DNA from: JAKVAV01 sp047632755
GTDB lineage: Bacteria; Bacteroidota; Bacteroidia; Flavobacteriales_D; Cryomorphaceae
Assembly: GCA_047632755.1 (NCBI GenBank)
Contig: JBLIDT010000009.1
Span: 52,152-116,151 of the forward strand
Direction of reading: 5' to 3'
DNA length: 64,000 bases
Part shown: in pieces, positions 8,604 through 17,539 of the stretch
How positions within the stretch are numbered: position 1 is the first letter of the stretch
Layout of the letters: each line of letters opens with the position of its first letter
Notes under the pieces: model-generated
The model's input: only the letters and a program-made list of their open reading frames with translations
The model's database searches: none
What the model was told of the DNA's origin: nothing
Translations under genes and position numbers: made by a program

Positions 8604-11111
8604 ATGAAGCACTCCATTGCCTCCATACCGTTTTTGAAAAGTAAAAAGGCACTCTTATTCCTCCTCGCCCTTTTTCTGTTTCCCGTATTTTCCTTTGCCC
8701 AAAGGACAATCGTTTATGGAAAGGTGTTCGACGCAGAAACGAAGGAGTCTCTTCCTTTTGTGAATGTAGCATTCAAAGGAAGTAAGGTTGGAACCACCAC
8801 AGATCTAGATGGGAATTACCGTCTCGAAACTTACTATGCCGAAGACTCTTTGATGTCTTCTTTTGTAGGGTATAAGCCACTGGCATTTCGGGTTAAGGAA
8901 GACGAGAGCCAAAATATAGATTTTCCAATGGCAGAGGGTGCCGTCAGCTTGGGTGAAGTAGTCATTAACGCTAAGGACTTTGAAAACCCAGCCCATGTCA
9001 TTCTTAAAAAGATCATTAAAAACAAGAAGGTCAACAACAGAGAGAAACTAGACTCTTATCAATACGAAACTTACAACAAAATCGAGTTTGATCTCAACAA
9101 CCTTTCCGACAAATTCAAAGAACGAAAGCTATTTAAGTCCTTCGATTTCATCTTTGACAATATTGATTCTACGGGAGAAAAAGTGACCCTTCCCTTTTTT
9201 ATGACCGAAACCTTGAGCGATTACTACTACCAAAGAAATCCAAAGGGTAGAAAAGAGATCATTCACGCTACGAAGGTTTCGGGGATCAACAACGAAAGTA
9301 TCTCGCAATTTCTCGGTCAGATGTACCAAGATGTAAACATCTATCAAAACTCGCTCGGTATTTTTGGGAAAAACTTCGTGAGCCCTATTTCCGATTATGG
9401 CTTGGTTTTCTATAAGTACTACTTAGTGGATAGCACATTCATTGATAGTAAGTGGTGCTATCGGTTGGATTTTCTTCCGAAGAATGAAAGTGAACTCGTC
9501 TTCGAAGGACACTTTTGGGTGAATGATACCACCTATGCCATCAAAGAAATTGACGCGACTATTTTGCCTTCGGCTAATATCAACTTCATCACCGATCTGC
9601 AAGTGAGGCATCAATACGATGAGGTAGAGCCCGAAGTTTGGATGTTGAAACGCGAAGAACTCTTGGCTGACTTTAGCCTGCTAGATTCCGAAATGGGCTT
9701 CTATGGAAAGAAGATGACCACCTACAAGGACTTTGTGATCAACAAGCCAAAAGACACTGAATTTTACAGTGGTGCCGAGAATGTCATTGTAGAAACGGAG
9801 ATCAATGCTTTAGAAGAGTCTTACTGGAAAGAAAACAGACACGAGCAAATATCGGATGACCAGCAAGCCATTTACGACATGGTAGATAGCCTCAAGACCA
9901 ATAGAGTCTTCATGACTTACGTGGATATTATAAATTTCTTTTTCCAAGGCTATTGGGTAGATGGTAAAGTGGAATGGGGTCCTGTTTTCACCTTTTTAAG
10001 TTACAACTCCGTTGAAGGTTTAAGACCCAAATTTGGGTTGCGAACCTCAAATGAGTTTAGTACTAGGCTGAAACTGGAAGGCTATGCTGCTTACGGCACC
10101 AAAGACGAACGATTTAAGTACATGGTAGGAGGGACGTACTTTTTGAGTAAAAAGCCACGCCAAACTTTGGGGGCCTATTTTTCCGAAGATTATGAACTCA
10201 TTGGCCAGGTGCCCAATTATTTTTCAAGAGATCACTTCATTCAAATACTGACCGTACGGAACCCACAGGACAGACTTATTTTAAACAAGCAGGCGCGTGT
10301 TTTCACAGAAAGAGTCTGGTTTAACGGGTTCTCCACTCTCTTGGAATTTCGACGCAGGGAGATGTCCTCAGCAGGAGCTTGGAATTTTGAGCGGAATGAA
10401 GATATAGGGGGAGAGATTCAGCTAGTCGATGTCAACAACATCATTAGTTCAGAGATATCGCTTGGCTTTCGTTTCGCTTTCCGCGAAAATTTTGTGGAGG
10501 GCGAATTCGAGAGGATTTCTCTGGGTAGTAATTGGCCTATTATAAACGCTAGAGTGGATTTTGGCTTGAAGGGAGTTATAGGAAGCGACTACGAATACCA
10601 GAAGCTAACGCTTACTGTCACTGACAAAATCCCCGCTGGGCCTTTCGGGACTATGAGGTACTCTCTGGAAGCAGGGAAAACTTGGCAAGCTCTTCCTTAC
10701 CCGCTGCAGTTCGTGCATTCGGGTAACGAAAGTTTCTTTTACAATAGTGAGGCTTTTAACACGATGAACTTCTTCGAATTTGTTAGCGACCGCTATGTTG
10801 CTATGAGGGCTGAACACCATTTCGAGGGTTTTTTCTTCAATAAGATTCCGCTCTTTAAGAAGTTAAAGTGGCGAGAGATCGTTGGAGTGAATGGTATTTA
10901 TGGAGCCTTTAACGAGTCAAATGCTGAAGAGTTGGTTCTGCCTGATCTCACCTTTACCTTTGATGATGGTATTCCATTTGCCGAAGCTTATGTCGGGGTT
11001 GAAAATATCTTTCGGTTTTTTAGAGTGGACGCTGTTTGGAGATTAACCTACCTTGACAATCCCAATGCGCCTAAATTTGGCTTACTTCTTGGATTCGACA
11101 TTCAATTCTAG
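8604..11111 (+). CDS. DUF5686 outer-membrane protein with carboxypeptidase-regulatory-like N-terminal domain
   Basis: 835-aa exported protein. The signal peptide (LLFLLALFLFPVFSFAQ) ends at about residue 33. Residues 34-118 are a CarboxypepD_reg-like beta-sandwich (VYGKVFDAETKESLPFVNVAFKG...GTTTDLDGNYRLET), the domain also found at the N-terminus of TonB-dependent SusC proteins. The rest matches the DUF5686 pattern of aromatic-rich alternating strands and ends in GLLLGFDIQF with a terminal phenylalanine, as expected for an outer-membrane barrel. The precise function of the family is unknown. It lies 17 bp after tatC and 6 bp before lptB, suggesting one transcript. Confidence 0.85.
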   Translation: MKHSIASIPFLKSKKALLFLLALFLFPVFSFAQRTIVYGKVFDAETKESLPFVNVAFKGSKVGTTTDLDGNYRLETYYAEDSLMSSFVGYKPLAFRVKEDESQNIDFPMAEGAVSLGEVVINAKDFENPAHVILKKIIKNKKVNNREKLDSYQYETYNKIEFDLNNLSDKFKERKLFKSFDFIFDNIDSTGEKVTLPFFMTETLSDYYYQRNPKGRKEIIHATKVSGINNESISQFLGQMYQDVNIYQNSLGIFGKNFVSPISDYGLVFYKYYLVDSTFIDSKWCYRLDFLPKNESELVFEGHFWVNDTTYAIKEIDATILPSANINFITDLQVRHQYDEVEPEVWMLKREELLADFSLLDSEMGFYGKKMTTYKDFVINKPKDTEFYSGAENVIVETEINALEESYWKENRHEQISDDQQAIYDMVDSLKTNRVFMTYVDIINFFFQGYWVDGKVEWGPVFTFLSYNSVEGLRPKFGLRTSNEFSTRLKLEGYAAYGTKDERFKYMVGGTYFLSKKPRQTLGAYFSEDYELIGQVPNYFSRDHFIQILTVRNPQDRLILNKQARVFTERVWFNGFSTLLEFRRREMSSAGAWNFERNEDIGGEIQLVDVNNIISSEISLGFRFAFRENFVEGEFERISLGSNWPIINARVDFGLKGVIGSDYEYQKLTLTVTDKIPAGPFGTMRYSLEAGKTWQALPYPLQFVHSGNESFFYNSEAFNTMNFFEFVSDRYVAMRAEHHFEGFFFNKIPLFKKLKWREIVGVNGIYGAFNESNAEELVLPDLTFTFDDGIPFAEAYVGVENIFRFFRVDAVWRLTYLDNPNAPKFGLLLGFDIQF

Positions 11112-11117
11112 ACTATT

Positions 11118-11852
11118 ATGATCCTTCGAGCTGAAAACCTGGTTAAGAAATACAAAAGTCGCGTAGTTGTGAAAGGCGTTTCCGTGCAGGTAGAACAAGG
11201 TGAAATCGTTGGTCTACTCGGGCCAAACGGAGCGGGAAAAACCACCACATTTTATATGACCGTGGGTTTGGTTCAGCCCAACTCAGGGAAGATTTATCTC
11301 GACGACGAAGACATTACTGACCGGGCGATGTATGAGCGTGCGAAGCTTGGAGTCGGCTACCTGCCTCAGGAGCCAAGTGTTTTTAGAAAGCTAAGTGTCG
11401 AAGACAACGTCAAAGCCGTTTTGGAAATGACCAAGCTCACCAAGAAAGAGCAGTCGGATAAATTGGAAACGCTGATAGACGAATTGGGCCTTGGTCATGT
11501 GCGCACCAACCGTGGAGACTTTCTCTCGGGAGGCGAGCGCCGCCGAACCGAAATCGCTCGAGCTTTGGCCACCGACCCAAAGTTTATTTTGTTGGACGAA
11601 CCCTTTGCGGGGGTCGACCCCATTGCTGTAGAAGACATCCAATCCATCGTAGCCCAACTTAAAACGAAGAACATCGGTATCCTCATTACCGACCACAACG
11701 TTCAGGAAACCCTTTCCATCACCGACAGGGCTTATCTCCTTTTTGAGGGAAATATCCTCAAATCAGGTACCGCCGAAGAACTGGCTTCAGACGAGCAGGT
11801 CAGAAAAGTGTATTTGGGCAAGAACTTTGAGTTGAGGAGGAAAGTGCTTTAA
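11118..11852 (+). CDS. lptB: LPS export ABC transporter ATP-binding protein LptB
   Basis: 244-aa ATPase of the LptB2FG complex that extracts lipopolysaccharide from the inner membrane. Walker A GPNGAGKTT is at residues 36-44, the signature LSGGERRRTEIARAL at about 136-150, Walker B FILLDEPFAGVDP at about 156-168, and the switch histidine in ITDHNVQETL near 195. The length is normal and the C-terminus ends FELRRKVL. The final 57 codons are repeated as a broken copy at 15214-15387 with identical amino acids. The bases just after the stop (GCCAT) also match the purS 3' end, suggesting this gene once faced purS directly. Confidence 0.97.
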   Translation: MILRAENLVKKYKSRVVVKGVSVQVEQGEIVGLLGPNGAGKTTTFYMTVGLVQPNSGKIYLDDEDITDRAMYERAKLGVGYLPQEPSVFRKLSVEDNVKAVLEMTKLTKKEQSDKLETLIDELGLGHVRTNRGDFLSGGERRRTEIARALATDPKFILLDEPFAGVDPIAVEDIQSIVAQLKTKNIGILITDHNVQETLSITDRAYLLFEGNILKSGTAEELASDEQVRKVYLGKNFELRRKVL

Positions 11853-12150
11853 GCCATTATCTGTTACGAGGGCTAAGGCAGGAGTAAACTCGCCTTATTC
11901 ACACAAGAGGTATACAGGAGGAAGGACGGATGATTCGCTCCCGATGGCTGAGTGTAATTACAATTTGAAATGGGTGTTCTTGTCGAAGTTTCGGAGCTTA
12001 TTTACTTGAGATATTTACTGATTCATCAGCTTTCAAAGTCTTACTAAATGCTGAAAAGCAGGTTCATTATTCTGATATATTTGTTTAAAATTTCTCTATA
12101 GATTGTAAGATAAATTTCTCTATTTTTACTCAACCAAAAAACAACCAATC
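11853..12150 (+). promoter_or_regulatory. 298-bp gap upstream of the FG-GAP gene: -7 element and a 12-bp direct repeat
   Basis: A TAnnTTTG match (TATATTTG) lies at 12076-12083, 67 nt before the ATG at 12151. AAATTTCTCTAT occurs twice, at 12088-12099 and 12112-12123, exactly 24 nt apart, in the presumed leader. No gene is seen in the gap; the part nearest lptB has no recognised content. Confidence 0.4.
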
Positions 12151-14970
12151 ATGCAGACTCGCTATATTTCAATCATCATTTTCATTTTTATTTCTGCCAC
12201 AGGCTTTGCTCAATTGTTTAGCCAAGAGAAGGAGCTTACAAGTCAAACGCGCGGTGCACTTGACGTCAATAAAGGGGACCTGGACGGAGATGGAGATATG
12301 GATCTCATAGCGGCTTCTTCAATTGACGGACGCATTGGATGGTACGAGAATAGAGGGATAGAAGGTGTTGGCCCGCAGCAGACCATAAGTAGGGAAGCTG
12401 TTGGCGCTAGTTCGGTCTTTGCAGCTGATTTGGACGGGGATGGATCTGTAGATGTGCTCTCCAGTTCCTTTGATGATGATAAGATAGCATGGTATAGAAA
12501 TCTTGGACAAGGACTGTTCGGTCTTCAGCAGCTTATAGCTATAGATGCTGATGGGGCTTTATCGGTCATCGCAGCAGACCTAGATGGTGATGGCGATATG
12601 GATGTTATTACCGCTTCTGAACTGGACAACAACATAAGGTCTTATTACAATGACGGAGCTGGAAATTTCGGGGCAGCCGTCATCATCAATTCCTTAGCTG
12701 ATGGCGCGCAGTCGGTTTTCACTGCTGACATAGATGGCGATGGCGATTTAGATGTGCTATCTGCATCTATTTATGATGATACCGTTGCCTGGTATGCCAA
12801 TGACGGAAATGGCAATTTCAGCGCCTCTCAAATTATCACATCACTAGCCAATGGAGCCACCTCAGTTTGGGCGGCAGACCTAGACGGAGATGGCGATCAG
12901 GATGTTCTTTCTAGTTCTAGAAATGACAATACAATTGCCTGGTATCAAAACAGTGGGTCAGGAGTTTTTGGAGTGAAGCAGGTCTTGTCTTCCAATTCCG
13001 TGGGTGCCCAATCAGTGCAGACTGCTGATTTCGATAATGATGGCGACCTGGATGTCTTTGCTGCTTCAAGAGGTGATAGTAAAACAGCCTTTTTCATCAA
13101 TCAAGGTGCTGGGATCTTTAGCACAGAGCAAATTGTTAGTACTGAAACTATAGGGATGCGCGAATTGGTGCTGCTAGATCTCCTTGCTGATGGTGATTTA
13201 GACTTGGTGTGCGCTTCTTTCGGAGATGATATGCTCTCGTGGTTCGAGAACAGAGGTCCAGCAGGAATAGGGCCTAGACAATTGCTATCAAACTATGCAA
13301 CCACTGCCAAGTGTGTGATAGCTGCCGATGTAGATGGTGATGGGGACAATGATGTTCTCTTTTCCTCCTTTGGGGATAATAGAGTAGGGTGGTATGAAAA
13401 TCTGGGTTCGGGGAATTTTAGCCGACAGAATATCATCACCAACAATGCTGGTCAAGTAGGAACGATTGACGCAGTTGACATGGATCTTGATGGCGATATC
13501 GATGTGCTTTCCGCTTCGCGCAGTGATAGCAAGATAGCTTGGTATGAAAATGATGGCACAGGGAATTTCGGGCCTCAGTTGATCATTTCTTCGGAAGCGT
13601 CAGGAGCGCGTTCGGCCAGAGCGGCTGACTTCGACGGTGATGGAGACTTGGATGTTGTCTCGGCATTGCGGTTAAGTAATGGAGTGGCATGGCACGAGAA
13701 TCTTGGAGGTCAAGTCTTTGCTCCTCAAGTTGTCATCACCGATCAGACAATTGGTATTCGATGCGTCTTTCCATCAGATCTGGATGGCGACGGTGATATA
13801 GATATAATATCTGCTTCCTCCTTTGATGATAAGATAGCTTGGTATGCCAATGATGGTGCAGGGAATTTCGGTCCTCCACAAATGGTTAGTCTTTTGGCTA
13901 ATAGTCCGCCGTCAGTGCGCACGGCCGATTTGGATGGAGATGGCGACTTGGATATCATCTCGGCCTCTGATAGAGATGCAAAAATAGCTTGGTATCAGAA
14001 TAATGGACTCGGAGTTTTCGGTGTTCAACAAGTGATCTCCCTAGAAGCTGATGCCGCTCAATCTGTTCACCCTGCTGATGTAGACGGCGATGGTGATATC
14101 GATGTTCTTTCTGCTTCTTATTTTGACAACAAGATTGCTTGGTATGAAAACGATGGTTTGGGGAATTTTGGACCTCAGCAGATTATTTCGACCCAAGCAG
14201 AAGGAGCTCTTTTTGTCTCCGCTGCCGATTTGGACGGCGATGGAGATTTAGATGCTATGTCGGCCTCGCTTTTGGATAATAAGATCGCTTGGTATGAGAA
14301 TCTCTCACAATCGGTTTGCAATGCACCTCTTAACTTGGATGTAATAGAGATAGGATTCAGCGGGTCCAATCCTGAAGTGAACCTTTCATGGGATAATACA
14401 AACGGGACTGCTAATTGCGAAGTGAAAGCAGGGCGTATCAATACGGCTTCAGCTGCCACTGCGACACCTGTATTTGCAAACCTGAATAACACACAGATAT
14501 TGACTCAGACTACTGGGGCAGGACTCCTGTTCAATATAGGCCTCTATGATAATCCCACAGCCTTGATCATTCCTGGCGCTTGGTATGGATTTGAGGTGCG
14601 CTGTACTTGTCAAAATGGATCAGGTTATTCTCCTTGGTCAGGATTGATGCCTTCATCAGTGGTTCAGATCCCAGTATTGAATCCTGTATTTGCTCCTGAA
14701 AACACCCAGAATACTTCACTGGAAACAGGGAAAAGTATCCGCTTATATCCCAATCCATTTTCGGCAACAGCCACACTAGATCTAGGAGGCAGTGCAGGAT
14801 GGCTTGGAATGGAGATCTATGACCTACAAGGCCGATTGATCAGACATGATAAGGTTTATTCGCAGGAGGGCATTGTGCGTATAGACAGGGCTGACTTGGT
14901 GAGCGGGAGTTATATCCTTAGGCTCAAAACCGCATCAAAGAGCAGGGAGCTTCTTTTCATTGTGGAGTAG
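12151..14970 (+). CDS. T9SS-exported FG-GAP/VCBS double beta-propeller protein
   Basis: 939-aa secreted protein. The signal peptide (SIIIFIFISATGFAQ) ends at about residue 21. From about residue 42 there are 14 tandem repeats of about 50 aa, each with an ADxDGDGDxDVLSAS calcium-binding loop and a KIAWYENDGxGNFG strand. Fourteen units fit two seven-bladed propellers. Repeat 7 has a degenerate loop (LLADGDLD). A beta-sandwich of about 130 aa follows (CNAPLNLDV...YGFEVRCTC...SPWSG). The last roughly 75 residues are a type A T9SS sorting domain (IRLYPNPFSATATLDLGG, MEIYDLQGRLI, GSYILRLKT). Expected location is the cell surface or medium; the ligand is unknown. The gene sits between intact lptB and a broken lptB copy, so the locus looks inserted. 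Confidence 0.9.
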   Translation: MQTRYISIIIFIFISATGFAQLFSQEKELTSQTRGALDVNKGDLDGDGDMDLIAASSIDGRIGWYENRGIEGVGPQQTISREAVGASSVFAADLDGDGSVDVLSSSFDDDKIAWYRNLGQGLFGLQQLIAIDADGALSVIAADLDGDGDMDVITASELDNNIRSYYNDGAGNFGAAVIINSLADGAQSVFTADIDGDGDLDVLSASIYDDTVAWYANDGNGNFSASQIITSLANGATSVWAADLDGDGDQDVLSSSRNDNTIAWYQNSGSGVFGVKQVLSSNSVGAQSVQTADFDNDGDLDVFAASRGDSKTAFFINQGAGIFSTEQIVSTETIGMRELVLLDLLADGDLDLVCASFGDDMLSWFENRGPAGIGPRQLLSNYATTAKCVIAADVDGDGDNDVLFSSFGDNRVGWYENLGSGNFSRQNIITNNAGQVGTIDAVDMDLDGDIDVLSASRSDSKIAWYENDGTGNFGPQLIISSEASGARSARAADFDGDGDLDVVSALRLSNGVAWHENLGGQVFAPQVVITDQTIGIRCVFPSDLDGDGDIDIISASSFDDKIAWYANDGAGNFGPPQMVSLLANSPPSVRTADLDGDGDLDIISASDRDAKIAWYQNNGLGVFGVQQVISLEADAAQSVHPADVDGDGDIDVLSASYFDNKIAWYENDGLGNFGPQQIISTQAEGALFVSAADLDGDGDLDAMSASLLDNKIAWYENLSQSVCNAPLNLDVIEIGFSGSNPEVNLSWDNTNGTANCEVKAGRINTASAATATPVFANLNNTQILTQTTGAGLLFNIGLYDNPTALIIPGAWYGFEVRCTCQNGSGYSPWSGLMPSSVVQIPVLNPVFAPENTQNTSLETGKSIRLYPNPFSATATLDLGGSAGWLGMEIYDLQGRLIRHDKVYSQEGIVRIDRADLVSGSYILRLKTASKSRELLFIVE

Positions 14971-15083
14971 AAAGGGTCCATTTCCTTATTCTTCTTTACT
15001 ATTGAACCAGAGTTCCTTTGCCTAAGGAGTGTTTGTTATTCAATTCTTATTTATTTGATCAGCTCTGCACAGTTTTTCAGTCT

Positions 15084-15387
15084 TGTGAAATCCCGAGACG
15101 TGGCTGCCCACCTGAAGTATGTTTTTTAAATAAACCCTCCACTGGAGTTGATCCCACAATAGTTGAAGCGCCGCAATCCGGCGATGCTCAACTCAAAATC
15201 AACCAATAACGAGATCCTCATCACCGACCACAACGTTCAGGAAACCCTCTCCATCACTGACAGGGCTTATCTCCTCTTCGAAGGAAATATCCTCAAGTCA
15301 GGCACCGCCGAAGAGTTGGCTTCTGATGAGCAGGTGAGAAAGGTGTATTTGGGTAAGAATTTTGAGTTGAGGAGGAAAGTGCTTTAG
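15084..15387 (+). pseudogene. Truncated duplicate of the lptB 3' end
   Basis: Corresponds to LptB residues about 144-244. The first part (15084-15213) is badly decayed: one frame reads FLNKPSTGVDPTIVEAPQSG against FILLDEPFAGVDPIAVEDIQ in LptB, then stops, and there is a one-base insertion relative to lptB near 15197-15213. From 15214 to the stop all 57 codons encode exactly the LptB C-terminus (ILITDHNVQE to RRKVL), with 16 nucleotide differences, every one synonymous; the stop differs too (TAG for TAA). A 74-codon frame can be opened from ATG 15163 but has no ATPase core. Its TAG overlaps the purS stop codon on the other strand. Confidence 0.9.
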
Positions 15388-15644
15388 GCCATCTCCCGCT
15401 CTGCCAACTGAAAAGAGTACTTCTCCATAATCTGATTGGCCAACAGCTTCTTGCAAGCAGCCTCTACTTTTTCTTCAGCTTCTTCCTTGCTAGCTGCAAT
15501 TACGTGCAGAGACATGTGCTTGCCGATTCTCACGTTGGTGATTTCTTCCAAGCCTAAGTTTTTCATGCTCGCGGTTACAGCTTTTCCTTGTGGGTCTAAC
15601 AATGCGTCGAGGGGCATAATGTCAATTTCGGCAGTAAATTCCAT
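15384..15644 (-). CDS. purS: Phosphoribosylformylglycinamidine synthase subunit PurS
   Basis: 86-aa subunit of the PurLQS complex, which makes FGAM in purine synthesis. The family pattern is visible: AEIDIMPLDALLDPQGKAV (residues 4-22), MKNLGLEEITNVRIGK (25-40) and AEEKVEAACKKLLANQIME near 60-78. The open frame extends 31 codons upstream, but that stretch lies inside the pssA 3' end, so the ATG at 15644 (MEFTAEIDIMP) is preferred. It begins 4 bp after pssA, suggesting one transcript. Its last codons overlap the lptB fragment on the opposite strand. Confidence 0.9.
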   Translation of the reverse strand: MEFTAEIDIMPLDALLDPQGKAVTASMKNLGLEEITNVRIGKHMSLHVIAASKEEAEEKVEAACKKLLANQIMEKYSFQLAEREMA

Positions 15645-15648
15645 GGCT

Positions 15649-16383
15649 TTATTTCCTAATGAGTGAGATAATAAAATACAAAAGTAAAACAATCGGAATG
15701 GATGAAAACCCAAATAGGATAAATAAGCCGAGACCAATTACAATCAAAGTAATTTTGGACTTGTTTCCTCCTGCTTCACTTGAGAATTTCAACGCCAAAA
15801 AAGGAATTTCGGAAACCAATAGAATCCCAAGAAGAATTGTCGCAAAATCGACTAGGCCTGTAGATTCCTTGAAGTAATTCAAACCTTGATTGAGCGGCTC
15901 CAATTCAAAGAGTCCTCCTGTGCTCGCTAAGGCGATACTCACCCAAAAAAGTGCGTTAGCTGGAGTCGGTAAGCCGATAAAACCAGTCGATTGTCGGGTA
16001 TCAATATTGAATTTCCCGAGTCGGTAAGCCGAAAAAGCGGCCATTAAGAGAGGAACAAATAGCAACAAAGCCTTCCAACCAAGAACGAATTCTGACCCGA
16101 ACACGCCGTTAAACTGAAGCGCCAAAAAGACGGGTGCCACTCCAAAGCTCACCATATCAGCCAAGGAGTCAAGCTGCTTTCCTAGCTCGCCGCTCACGCC
16201 TAATGATCTGGCAGCTAACCCATCAAAGAAATCGAATCCCGCTCCAGCGAGGATTAACCAAGCGGCTATTTCAGGCTGATTTTGGGAACAAAAAAACAAA
16301 GACAAGACGCCTGACAATAAATTGCTCAGCGTAAGTAAATTGGGAATTTGAGATTTCAAATACATCGACTCAAAATTAACCAT
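15649..16383 (-). CDS. pssA: CDP-diacylglycerol--serine O-phosphatidyltransferase
   Basis: 244-aa inner-membrane enzyme forming phosphatidylserine, the precursor of phosphatidylethanolamine. The CDP-alcohol phosphatidyltransferase signature DGxxAR-x8-GxxxDxxxD is present in full (DGLAARSLGVSGELGKQLDSLAD, about residues 52-74), with multiple hydrophobic helices around it. The open frame extends 68 codons further upstream, but that part overlaps the divergent gene at 16427 and looks non-coding. The ATG at 16383 (MVNFESMYLKSQIPNLLTLSN) is therefore chosen; 16365 is also possible. Confidence 0.92.
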   Translation of the reverse strand: MVNFESMYLKSQIPNLLTLSNLLSGVLSLFFCSQNQPEIAAWLILAGAGFDFFDGLAARSLGVSGELGKQLDSLADMVSFGVAPVFLALQFNGVFGSEFVLGWKALLLFVPLLMAAFSAYRLGKFNIDTRQSTGFIGLPTPANALFWVSIALASTGGLFELEPLNQGLNYFKESTGLVDFATILLGILLVSEIPFLALKFSSEAGGNKSKITLIVIGLGLFILFGFSSIPIVLLLYFIISLIRK

Positions 16384-16426
16384 TGAAAGTGCAATTTTTT
16401 TAGTTGTTTCGTGTTTTACCACGGAA

Positions 16427-17539
16427 TTGATGTTTATTTTTCGAATTATGGTTTCTCCCAAGTGGACGCTTCTGGCTTCTTGCTCTTTTCTGTTGTGTGT
16501 ATTGGTGCAATTGGATTCGCATGCCCAGACGCGAAAATACAGTAATGAATTCCTGAATATTGGGGTAGGAGCTCGATCACTTGCCATGTCCGGGGCTGGA
16601 ATTGCCTCTGTCGGAGATGTGACCGCTGGTTATTGGAACCCTGCAGGACTTACCGACATCGACGCAGATCTCGACGTGGCGGGTATGCACGCCGAATACT
16701 TCGCGGGAATAGCTCAATACGATTACGGTGCAATTGCCAAAAAAATTGACAGCACTTCCGTCATCGCCCTCTCCGTTATTCGTTTTGGAGTCGATGATAT
16801 TCCAAATACCACTCAGCTAATCAATGCTGACGGCACCTTGAATTATGACAACATTACCTCTTTTTCAGCAGTTGATTACGGCTTTTTAGTGTCTTACGCC
16901 AAAGAGCTAAAGGTTCCTGGATTATCTCTCGGAGCAAATGTAAAAGTCGTTCACCGAATCATCGGAGATTTTGCCAGCAGCTGGGGCTTCGGTCTCGATG
17001 CAGGCGTGATTTACCGAAGGGGAAATTGGCGCTTTGCCGCTATGGCACGCGATATTACTTCCACCTACAATGCGTGGAATTACAGTCTTGACGAAGAAAC
17101 CCAAGAAGTCTTTATCGCCACCGGAAATGAACTTCCCGAGAACGGCTTGGAAATCACTCTGCCGCGATTCATCTTCGGCGCTTCTTATAAAAAAGAGCTA
17201 GGCAAGTTTGCGCTTCTGGGAGAAATCAATGCGGCCCTCACCACTGATGGTCAGAGAAATGTCCTGATTAGCGCCGATCCTTTGAGCATCGACCCTGTTA
17301 TGGGAATCGAAGCGAGCTACTTGAATATGATCTTTTTAAGAGCGGGAATCGGTAACATCCAAAAGATAAAAACGTTTCAAGGTGCTGAGGAATACAGTGT
17401 TCAACCCAATATGGGTGTGGGGCTTAGGTTGGGGAATTTCTTCCTTGATTACGCCATCACCGATATAGGGAATACTTCAGAGGCGCTGTATTCTAATGTG
17501 TTTAGTTTACGCTTTAGGATATTTAAGCAAGCTCAGTGA
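16427..17539 (+). CDS. PorV/PorQ-family outer-membrane barrel protein
   Basis: 370-aa protein with a signal peptide ending near LDSHAQ; the ATG at 16448 (MVSPKWTLLAS) is an alternative start. The FadL-like start NEFLNIGVGARSLAMSGAGIAS...GYWNPAGL (about residues 40-77) is the hallmark of the PorV/PorQ family, which shuttles T9SS cargo or anchors accessory T9SS proteins at the outer membrane. It is followed with a 4-bp overlap by a C25-family protein, an arrangement like the porV-porU partnership. Because the partner looks PorU2-like, this may be the PorV-like member of that accessory pair rather than the main PorV. Confidence 0.85.
   Translation: MMFIFRIMVSPKWTLLASCSFLLCVLVQLDSHAQTRKYSNEFLNIGVGARSLAMSGAGIASVGDVTAGYWNPAGLTDIDADLDVAGMHAEYFAGIAQYDYGAIAKKIDSTSVIALSVIRFGVDDIPNTTQLINADGTLNYDNITSFSAVDYGFLVSYAKELKVPGLSLGANVKVVHRIIGDFASSWGFGLDAGVIYRRGNWRFAAMARDITSTYNAWNYSLDEETQEVFIATGNELPENGLEITLPRFIFGASYKKELGKFALLGEINAALTTDGQRNVLISADPLSIDPVMGIEASYLNMIFLRAGIGNIQKIKTFQGAEEYSVQPNMGVGLRLGNFFLDYAITDIGNTSEALYSNVFSLRFRIFKQAQ

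Noticed and set aside
15018..15209. 63-codon frame upstream of the lptB fragment
   Set aside because: Its second half is the decayed, out-of-frame lptB region, so it is not an independent gene.
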